Below are positions 48,947 through 61,342 of a stretch of DNA of 64,000 nucleotides, piece by piece; position 1 is the first letter of the stretch; each line of letters begins with the position of its first letter. Both the position numbers and the translations under genes were made by a program. The DNA lies in NCBI GenBank assembly GCA_905250075.1, contig CAJNOP010000221.1, positions 23,027-87,026 of the forward strand. The letters run 5' to 3'. Source of the stretch: Rotaria sp. Silwood1. Taxonomy: Eukaryota > Rotifera > Eurotatoria > Philodinida > Philodinidae. Under the pieces are notes generated by a model, which ran no database searches, was not told where the DNA came from, and saw only the letters and a program-made list of their open reading frames with translations.

Positions 48947-51900
48947 ATGTTATTTATTATTTTTGTTATAATCATTAGTATATCCTTCAGTGAATGTCAA
49001 ACAACGACTGACAATGCTTCAACACATCAACATGATTTTCAAACTTGTATCCTTTTTTTTTTCTCTTTGGTTATTATTCGTTTTCCTTTTTTTTTTCATA
49101 GTAGCGGGAATTTTTGTTTTCAGTATATAGTTACTTTACTTCTTTTGAACAAAAAAAAAAAATAAAAAAAATCTATATATAGAATGTCGAGTTCAAATAA
49201 ACAAATTAATTTCATACCATATCTTGATCAAAATTATGAAGATATTCAACGTGAATGTTTAGAAAAAAAAATTTTATTTATTGATACAAAATTTACACCC
49301 GAACAAGCATTTATTATTAATAATGATATAGAAAAAAATAATATTATATGGCAACGTCCATATGATGTAACTAATACACCAAAATTTTTTATTAATACAC
49401 CTCATCGTCGTGATCCTGGTCAAGGTGAATTATCAGATTGTTGGTTTATTGTAGCTATTGCTAATATAACACTTCATCAACAAATATTTGAACGTGTTGT
49501 ACCATTAAATCAAACATTTGATAAACAAAATGGTTATACAGGTTTATTTCATTTTCATTTTTGGCAATATGGTTTATGGTATGATGTTGTTATTGATGAT
49601 TATTTACCATTTTATAAAAAAACTATTCAACCATGGTGTTCATGGAATCGTCAAGAACCAAATGAATTTTGGGTTGCATTAATAGAAAAAGCTTATGCTA
49701 AATTAAATGGTGGTTATAGAAATTTAATTGGTGGTGCACCAATTGAAGCATTTACTGATTTAACAGCTGGTATTGAACAACGTTTTAAATTAAATGAAAC
49801 AATTAAAGAACATAAACAATTTTTTAATTTTCTTATTGATAGTTTAAAACATTCATGTCTTATGGCATGTTCAATTAATCCAAAAATTGATGGATCTAAT
49901 TTAGAAGAAATAAAATCTAATGGTCTAGTTGTTGGTCATTCATATTCAATAACTGCTGCACGATATCTTCAATTCAAAAAAAATTTATTATCTATGATAC
50001 GTTTACGTAATCCATGGGCAAATGATATTGAATGGATTGGTGCTTGGCATGATCGAGATATTAGATGGAATGATCTTGATTTAGATGAAAAACGAAGAAT
50101 GTCATGGCAAGATTCTGAAGATGGAGAGGTAGACATTTTATTTTCTGTGTTTGTATATGAATATTTTCTTTTGATCAAATGAAATTAAAATCTAATTCGA
50201 ATTATTCGATCTACTATTATAGTTTTGGATGACATTTCAAGATTTTTTTACTGAATTTGATATTCTTGAAATTTGTCATCTATCACCGGATACATTTAAT
50301 GAAGAACTTCATCTTAATATAAGTTCTCAACAAATATTATCTCCTGTAAATAATGAAATAATAACATCATCTGTAATTAAAAATCATCAAACATCAATAC
50401 GCATGTCAATACCAACATGTTTAGTTACAAATTATTTACCTATTCAACATAAAATATGGTCATGTTTATTATTTGAAGGACAATGGATTAAAAATATTTC
50501 AAGTGGTGGTCGTTGTATAACAACATGTGAACATGGATGTAATTTTTGGAAAAATCCACAATATAAAATTGAAACAAATACAACAGATAAAACAATTAAA
50601 TGTGCTATAATTATATCATTAATGCAAAAATATAATCGATTTAAATCAATAGATAATCCTATTGATCGATATGATTATATTCAAGTAATTGAAGATTTTT
50701 TTTTTATCGAAATTTAAAACTTCTTTTTCTCAGGCTCGAATTTATAAAATAAAAACAGATAATTCAACACATTCTTTACGATCTTATGTTCATCATATAG
50801 ATACAAAAAAAATCTATGAAAATGATGATTTAGAATATGTTGGTTATACAGGTTCATATATTAATCGACGAGAAGTTACTCTATATTTACGTGTACCACC
50901 TGGCAAATATCTTATTATTCCAAGTACTTATGAGGTAGTTAAATAAATTAAAAACAAAGAAAAAAAAAAAAAGAACAACACTTTTCAAAATGTTTTTATT
51001 TCTAATCGAATAGCCTAATCATGATGGTCATTTTTTATTACGAATTTTTTTGGAAGAAAATTATTCAAAAACACAATTACCAATTCAATTTCATTCATCA
51101 TTAAATCTTAATGAACAATTAACTCGTTTAACGATTTCTACACCAGTTAATTCATCAGTAAAATCAATATCGATTAAAAATAATTTTTTAAATTATCTAT
51201 GTTCATACGATTGTTTATCATTGAATAGAAATGATAAACAAAAACAAAAAAGCGAAATACATATTTTTCATTCTAATTAAACTAATTTTCCTTAACTTTA
51301 TTTTATCTATTCTTATTAAAAAAAAAAAACTAGATCAAACAATGTTCAAAATTAAACGTAAAGAACATCATCATATCATTCTAACATTAGGACAAATGCA
51401 AACAGATGTTAAACGATATAAAGCTGTACAAATGTTAATGGATCAAATATTTAAAGTAAAATCTTAGAATAAAAAAACAATTCTGTAAAAAAAAAATTTT
51501 TTTTTTTCTATAGGTACTTAATTCAAGTCGTATTGCTCTAACAAGTGCTGGATTTGTTCCATCAGTTTCTTCTTTTCCAACTGAAGAATCAGTTCGTGAA
51601 CGTATGTTTATGTAGATGAAATTGTCATTGAAAATCTGTTAGCACAATCCCTGAATAATTCAAATATCAACCACAATTTAGCTATTGTTGTTAATCACTA
51701 GAAAACTACTTTATTCTTTGTATTATGAAATACACTACTTCACCATTTTTTTTTGTTCTTAATCTCTTAAAAATGCAATACGGAAATAGTTCATCTATTA
51801 TAACTAGACGTTACTCACATAGGGTTCTTGATCGTATATTAACAATATCTGTCATAGCCTGAGGAAGAAATTCAACTTTTTAACTTTATACTTCAACTAG

Positions 51901-53530
51901 AGATGTCCATCGCGGTTGAAAGCGGACCGATGCCGCGCCGCGACAATGAAAGAAAAAAGCTAACGCGCCGCTACCGCGCCGCTACCAAAAATAACCATGC
52001 CGCGATGATTGTTAGAATAATGTTGAGAATTTTACGATCTGTGACTGTTCAGGACTTGAGCTGTTGTTACCAATCGATAAGATTCGTTGAATCTCATAGT
52101 TTTGCACTTGCAAACATTGAAATTCTGTTCGAATTCATGCATTTTTGCATTGTTCTCCAAAAAACCTACCGCTACCGCGCCGCCACCGCCACAGCGGCAG
52201 CGGTCGCGCCGCGATGGACATCTCTGACTTCAACACTTCTTTTTAGATCATGTTTCACAAAAACTATATAAATATTGAGTAAACACATATAGAACGGGTA
52301 GAAATTCAAAAAAACATTGAATAAGAATTTAAGATCAAAATTCTTCTTTTGATGCTGATGAAGTTTCTTAACAAACTTTGTTTTATTTATTTTTATTGGA
52401 AAATTTGAGACCATATAGAATCTGTTAATATTCAGTAAGTTACGATAGTTGTCTTCTACAATCTATTATTGCTATTCGATTTCATCAAGCAATGTCGACA
52501 GCAATTTTTCTTCGGTAATAAGACCTTTATCAGATGATTTTTGTCGAGTGCATGTCAATAGATTCAATAACTTTAGAAATACATATTCGTTGAAAAAGTT
52601 GATTGTCTCAAATTAATCAAATAGTAAATGTAACGATATTCAAAAGAAAAAAAGAATGAAGTGCTTAATAAAATATTCATCTTCTTGATATATTATTTGT
52701 TATATATTTGAACTTTGACAATAAAGAAGTACGATAGAAAGAAGCAAAAAGTTATTAAGACCTTTAGAAATATGATCAGTACGTTTAGATTTCTTTTCAA
52801 ATATTTTTTTTTTGAAATTGTGAATCATTCTTTTTTTTCTATTTATATTCAATCATTTCAATTCTTTTAAATTAATTCACTGATATTAATGTTTATATGA
52901 TTATTAATTAATTTATATAAATATTCTTGTTTAGAATTATCATTACTTCTTGAAAATGTTCTTTTTCTTGGCGATATTGCACTTTTCTTTCCTGATGTAT
53001 TTCATCGTTTTTATGATCAAGATCAACAACGTCGAATATTAACATCATGGTCTTATTCTTTTGCTATTGAAACAGAATTCTATGATGAAAAATCATTAGA
53101 AATTTTATCATTAGTAAAAAAGAAAATAAACATAAAGAATAAAATTCAATAAATCTAATGTATATATATTTTTTTTTTCTTTGAATAGATGGCTCAAGAA
53201 CTTAATTTAATAGAAAAATCTCCTTCATTTCACAATCCTTACGTTTTCAAACAAAAAGATCAACAAGTAAAATATAATGAATAATAACTTTTTTCTTTTG
53301 TTTTCTTGAACGATCATTACGTTCATTTTCTTTTTTTGTTATTCTATAGAAAAAACAATTTGTATCAATTGAAAATCAACCAGACCAAGTGCAAAAAAAG
53401 AAATCAAAAGAAAAAATCAAGAAAAAACGAGGTACAAAAAATATTTTTTTATTTTTTCTAAGTTTTTTTTTTAACTGATTATTTATTAATTTCAGGACCT
53501 GGTCTATCTGGCAGTCGTATTGAATTGTGA
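48947..53530 (+). CDS. CCDC134: CCDC134 homologue, 7 exons, 227 aa, calpain nested in intron 1
   Basis: Exons are 48947-49046, 51334-51455, 51514-51601, 52935-53113, 53189-53266, 53350-53431 and 53496-53530. All phases close, giving 227 aa against 229 in human. Exon 1 is a signal peptide (MLFIIFVIIISISFSECQ) with a TTCTAG acceptor abutting the ATG, as for trans-splicing. It splices to YQTMFKIKRKE, matching the start of the conserved region. Later blocks VLNSSRIALTSAG, ENVLFLGDIALFFPDVFHRF, SLMAQELNLIEKSPSFHNP and a Lys-rich tail ending RIEL follow the family closely. Vertebrate CCDC134 is an ER/secretory protein with a KDEL-like ending, and RIEL may serve the same purpose. Intron 1 (2287 bp) contains the whole calpain gene, and intron 3 holds an hAT-type element. 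Exon 1 assignment is the least certain part. Confidence 0.85.
49184..51280 (+). CDS. Calpain-type cysteine protease without EF-hands, 4 exons, 624 aa
   Basis: Exons 49184-50128, 50223-50684, 50734-50934 and 51014-51280 are all phase 0. The CysPc domain has an intact triad: Cys86 in GQGELSDCWFIVA, His252 in LVVGHSYSITA and Asn276 in IRLRNPWAND, plus the oxyanion Gln80. After DGEFWMTFQDFFTEFD comes calpain domain III (C2-like), with RREVTLYLRVPPGKYLIIPS and PNHDGHFLLRIFLE. There is no penta-EF-hand domain. Calpains are calcium-regulated intracellular proteases cutting a limited set of substrates. The start follows CTATATATAG by one base, so it may receive its own trans-spliced leader while lying inside a CCDC134 intron on the same strand. 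Joining CCDC134 exon 1 to this acceptor would give an immediate stop, arguing against a fused product. Confidence 0.92.
51898..52226. mobile_element. hAT-type non-autonomous element, 329 bp
   Basis: The ends are TAGAGATGTCCATCGCGG and the complement of CAGAGATGTCCATCGCGG, so 17 of 18 terminal bases pair. The octamer ACTTCAAC is duplicated perfectly at 51890-51897 and 52227-52234. GC-rich subterminal CCGCGCCGCTACCG motifs repeat on both sides and contrast with the AT-rich surroundings. It sits in CCDC134 intron 3 (51602-52934). Confidence 0.95.
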
Positions 53531-54257
53531 AACTATTATGATAAATTTTTTTCTATCGTTTATAAGACTGTTTATTGATTTTTTTTTCTATTTGTGATAT
53601 TTCATAAGACAAAAAAAAAGAAAGAAAATTCAATCACTTATCTTTCTCTTTTAGTCATTTATGGCAACGTGTTTAGTTGAATAGAGACTTTCTGAATAAA
53701 ATCAACATTTTTTTTAATGGAAATCATGCATCCGATAAGGAAAACCCGTCCATAATAAATGGCTTTTCTTCTATATTTTAATAGAAATAAAAAGAGATTA
53801 CTTCAAGTAATAACGAAGACTTCATTTCCTGTCTTCATATTCAAACACACATCTGTTTCTAGATGTACTAGTCTAGTAAGGACAAAAGAAAAAGAAAAAG
53901 GAAAATGTCGATTTTCAATAGCGATAACTGATTTTCTTTTTTACTTTCTATTGCACAGGTAAATGGAATAAAGAGATCAGAAGAAGAAAAAAAAGAAAAG
54001 AACGAAAGAAATTCTCGTCTATAACGTTTACTATAACTGTGTGTGTGTGTTTTTTTTTTCTGTGCTCGGAAAAACTTATATAGACATCACGCAACAGTGA
54101 ACTATTGAAATTTCAATTGTGTCTATTACTAACACAAGAGCGGTTGAATAACTATAATTGACTGATGAACAAGCAGAGTAAGCTTCCTGTTTATAGCCAA
54201 ATAACTTATTATAATATTTATATAGAATCAACGAGTTTACAACGGCGAAGCACACTT
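53531..54257. other. Intergenic, T-rich, upstream of the YbaY-domain gene
   Basis: Poly(T) and poly(A) runs and a short GT repeat at about 54038-54050. No gene. A TTATATAG acceptor-like site at about 54218-54225 lies shortly before the next start codon and may be a trans-splice site. Confidence 0.5.
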
Positions 54258-54668
54258 ATGTCGCGTCATACAATCTGTGGTGTTATCGAAAGTTTAAATG
54301 ATAATTGTGTTTTAGATCCAGGTGATGTTGTTATCGTTACTCTATGCGATATAACACTTTGGGATTGGCAACGTATTGATTTTCCACATATACCTCAACG
54401 ATTTATTGTATCAAATGTTAAATTAGACAATTGTGATTATTTTCCAATTCCATTTACACTTTATTATAATGCTGAAGAAATTGATAAAAATTTATGTTAT
54501 GGTATACGATGTGATATCTTAGATAAAGATGAACAAGTAAAATACAGTTCAGAAAGATTCATTGATGTTCTTACTGATAAATATCCAAAAACAAATATAA
54601 ACATTACTGTCATACCAAGTGATGTTCCTTCGACAACAACAAATGACAAGACAGACGACGATGACTAG
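54258..54668 (+). CDS. YbaY/YscW-domain protein, 136 aa
   Basis: The sequence follows the bacterial YbaY/YscW lipoprotein-domain pattern closely: a start strand ICGVIESLNDNCVLDPGDVV, then IVTLCDITLWDWQ, then YFPIPFTLYYNAEEIDKNLCY with GIRCDILDKDEQVKYSSE, and a closing beta strand. In bacteria this beta-sandwich domain sits in envelope lipoproteins. Here there is no lipobox or signal peptide and the tail is Thr/Asp-rich, so it should be cytosolic. I chose ATG 54258 because residues before it lack domain character; an in-frame ATG exists at 54165. Function in animals is unknown. Horizontal origin is possible. It converges on AIP, with stops about 100 bp apart. Confidence 0.75.
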   Translation: MSRHTICGVIESLNDNCVLDPGDVVIVTLCDITLWDWQRIDFPHIPQRFIVSNVKLDNCDYFPIPFTLYYNAEEIDKNLCYGIRCDILDKDEQVKYSSERFIDVLTDKYPKTNINITVIPSDVPSTTTNDKTDDDD

Positions 54669-54764
54669 TTAAATCAACATTAATTATAAAACAATGAAAC
54701 ATACAATCGAAAAAAAAAAAAAAAAACGTAAAATATGTATCAAAAAAATAAAGAACATATTTGT

Positions 54765-56659
54765 TTAACTAAAAAGTTTTCCAGATAAACGTGATTTATC
54801 TTCTTGATATTTCTCATGTTCAGCTTGAATTAATTGTTGTAATTCACATTGAACTAATGTATGAAGATTATCATCATTTTTAATATTTGAAAGAAGATAT
54901 TTATAATCATTTTTTGCTTCTTCAATATTCCATACACCAACATGAGCTTTAGCACGACGATAACGAGCTTTTATATTTGTTGGTTCACTATCAAGTATTG
55001 TTGTTGCATGTTCAATAGCTGAATAAAAATCACCTAATTTAAGTTTACATTGAATAAAATTGAGTAATAATGGACGACGTTGTAAATCTAATTTACGCCA
55101 TTCAACATCATTTGGTTTTTCTCTATTCAAAAAACAACAAATCAATGACCTATAGATTTTTTGTTTTAAAAAAGATTTACTTGAGCATAAGATCTTCAAA
55201 AAATTGTAAAGCTTGTCCATATTTATTAGCTGCTTCTTCAAATTTACCAGCATTATATAAATTATTTCCGGCTAATTTTAAATCAGGTATTTGATGTTGT
55301 TTTTCTTCATCATTTAATAAATACGTGTCCTTTTCAAATTCACCTGGACGTAAAACTTTAATTAATTCTAAAGATATTAATTAATTATTTATAGAAACAT
55401 GTCAAAGTTAAATATTTTAAATGACATTATAGGACAATTATAAAAATTTTACTACGTAATAACATTACATAAACCATTAGTGTGTTGAAGGATAATTACA
55501 GTATTAAAAAAAAAAGCGCACAAAAGAATGTGGCTGGTTGCTTAACAATTCATATATGAAGATATGTTGATTTACAAGAGAATATTATCAAATATTCGTT
55601 CGTTTTTAAGCTAGAAGTTAGTGCTTTGTTTCCGAGAAGAGTAAATATTTTAAGAGCCTATTTTTGAATTAATAGAATCTTGCTGCAAATGTGGGCTCCT
55701 ATAGCAGGGCTAGCCCGATAGGGGGTTGTGACAACCCTCCAATAATCGAAAATTTTTGTTTTTTTCCCAGTGAAAATGAAATTTTTTTCTTGAGTACTCT
55801 TAGACAAAAGTTTTATTCGCATTACAAAAATCCGGAACAACCCCCCAATGTTTCCTGACTCGGGCCAGTCCTGTCCTACAGCTAACATTGTATAAAGCGT
55901 TTAACCTTCTCAGACACAAGCTATTATAGTAAGATTCATTAAGTCTCGACTTTAAAAAGAACGAACATCTAGAAATGTTTCTTCATTAATATTTTTTCAG
56001 AAAATCATTATGAAGTATGATGATTTATTTTTTAGTGTAAAATAAAATATAGAATAAACGGATTGACATACCAAATGTAAAATCGAGTGGTTCTGGATGT
56101 CGCATTAATTTATCGAGATCTTGATGACCAAGACCTTGTTCAAGTGCCATAAAACCACAACAATGATGATTTTCATGATTATCATCATGTTTATGTTCTT
56201 TCATTTGATTTTTATAATAATCTCGAATTTGTTTAGCTACAGCTGGATAAACTCCTATAAGCTGATTAAGAAAAGAAAATTTTTTTTTGTATAAAAAGTA
56301 AATAAAACAAAATTTTATACTTCTTTATCTACAGAAAATTTTGCTATTTCACCTAGACGCATTGTTTTTAAACATGTTTCCCAACAATCAAGTTTAAATT
56401 TATGACCTAAGGTTATTTCCATTGGTTTTTTATATTTACGAGAATCATCAATTACTGTTCCATCTTGAGTTGTTGTTAAGAAATGAAAGAATATCTTAGA
56501 AGAAATAATTACATATATTAATTTTTTTTTTTTTAGTATTGAATTAGATTCTTAATATCAAACCTTCATTTCATCAACAAAATCAATAGATGGTTCTTTG
56601 CCAGCATTTAAAACTTGTTTTTTTATCGGACATTTTGATGCATCTGGTCCGTAGATCAT
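54765..56659 (-). CDS. AIP: AIP (aryl-hydrocarbon-receptor-interacting protein), 5 exons, 334 aa
   Basis: Exons read downward: 56659-56564, 56494-56321, 56261-56072, 55367-55181 and 55122-54765, total 1005 nt with all phases consistent. Human AIP has 330 residues. The N-terminal half is an FKBP-like domain ([39 protein letters not shown]) that in this family lacks robust isomerase activity. A His/Asp-rich insert ([13 protein letters not shown]) follows. The second half holds three TPRs ending in a long helix ([20 protein letters not shown]), which in AIP binds the C-terminal EEVD of Hsp90. It acts as a cytosolic Hsp90 co-chaperone. Intron 3 (55368-56071) is expanded by an hAT-type element. 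Confidence 0.92.
55705..55873. mobile_element. Small hAT-type element in AIP intron 3, 169 bp
   Basis: The ends CAGGGCTAGCCCGA and the complement of CAGGACTGGCCCGA pair with two mismatches. Flanking octamers TCCTATAG (55697-55704) and TCCTACAG (55874-55881) match at 7 of 8. A GGGGGTTGT motif near the left end recurs inverted near the right. It carries no coding capacity. Sequence drift suggests an older insertion than the elements at 21597 and 51898. Confidence 0.85.
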
Positions 56660-57971
56660 TTTCTTTTTTTTCTTACAGATCTTTGGCAAGTAAGTCGTTT
56701 TGCAATGAATCAAATTATTTTTAAAACCAATCATCGATTTTAATTATCTATCGCCATCTATAAATAATTATATTTATTTTCTTTTTTAATTTATTTTAAA
56801 AATAAATTAATTAGATAATTTAAGATAAAAAATAATTAAAGACAATCTATGAAATATAATAGACTTATTTATTATTGGATTAATGATAATGAATCATCAT
56901 AGTGTAAATCGAGACAAATAATACGAACGAAAAATTTTGTCCATCGTTTCTTTTTTTTTTTTGACAGACAATCGTATGTGTTATATTTTGTTCTGTTCTT
57001 TTCTTTTATTATTCATGATGAGTAACAATTAGTTATTTTATTTGTATTCACCTTTTTTTTGTTTTCTATTTAAAATAATTAAACATATATAATTAGATAA
57101 GAAAGAAATCCTTGACCTTTCTATGATTGATTATTACATTTATCTGATTTGTTTGAACATATACACCTGTATCTTATTCTTGTTTAAAGATAATACTAAC
57201 AAATCATTATTGTATTATGATACCATAAGGTAATGTCATATATTCTTTGATTAGTACCATTTTTATATCTATCAACATTCTCTTTCAAAAATAAACAAAA
57301 CAAACCAGACATATGCATTAATCTCTTTATCTTTCATTCCCTATAGTCATTGTCTTTGATTTGCCTCAAAATAATAAAGACATTGACAATTAGGAGAAAA
57401 AGGTCATTTTGATTATCATACAAAGTGTACTTGTAAAAGATACATCAACTGCCATAGATATCTGTTTCGTACGTATTTCATTCATCAAGAATTTATATGT
57501 CAATATATATATAAAGAGAGAGAAATCTTTTTTTTTTTTTTATAACTCTTGTTTGCTATGATTGATTTTGCTCTTAAAATTAATGAAATATTTCCTGTTT
57601 TCTCGTGTTTTTACTATTGATTTGATGATGTGATGCTTCCAGCTGTTACTACTGCAAGGAAAAAAAAAAGGAACAATGTATATATTGAGAAAAAAAAAGA
57701 AGCCATTTCTCTTTTGTTGTTTCTCGCATATACAAATACTCTTGCTTGTCTACACTCTCTATTAAGGAAGAAGAAAAAAAAAAGCTCAATAATACTTCCA
57801 TGATTCGACAAATTATAGAATAAAATATAGTATAGACTACCTACTATGTCAAAAAGATATTTATTGATATTATACACAGAATCTATATTAGTTTTTTTTT
57901 TCCTTTCAGAATATTTTTATGTAGATATTTATGTATATTATTGAAGTGCAAGTAATTATTCTGTATATAAA
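56660..57971. other. Divergent intergenic region between AIP and kinesin light chain
   Basis: About 1.3 kb, AT-rich with many poly(T)/poly(A) runs. It must contain the promoters of both divergent genes. TATATAAA-like motifs occur at about 57502 and 57965. No gene, tRNA or inverted repeat seen. Confidence 0.55.
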
Positions 57972-60927
<2,956 letters not shown>

Positions 60928-61342
60928 ATATAAAAATTTCTTATTTTTATCATAACAGTGAAATATTCTCTCTTATATATTCTCGATATTATTTGTCTTG
61001 TATTGTTGTTTTTGTCATGCACTTTTCTTTTTCGCTCTCTCTCTCTCTCTCTCATTTATATTGTAGTCATTTATTGATCTCATTCACTTTTTAATTTGGT
61101 TTTTGCTTAATGAAAGCTGTAAGCTGTGGCATTTAAAAAAAAAATAGCAAAGAAACAATTTTCAATTTTGACAATACATATATATATGGATGTATTATAA
61201 TAATAGATCGTCATTCCGTTTTAGATTGTTTGGAACAAATAAACACATCGGATTAAATCATAGACCAAACGATAGGTGAAAAAGAAAGATAATAAATAGA
61301 AAAGAAAAATAATACTATCAACACAAATATAGACAATCATAG
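60928..61342. other. Intergenic between KLC and VIPAS39
   Basis: Contains a (CT)n microsatellite at about 61034-61053 and otherwise AT-rich sequence. Same-strand spacing of about 400 bp to the next start. Confidence 0.6.

Noticed and set aside
49969..50178. Reverse-strand frame overlapping calpain exon 1
   Set aside because: Shadow of the calpain coding sequence.
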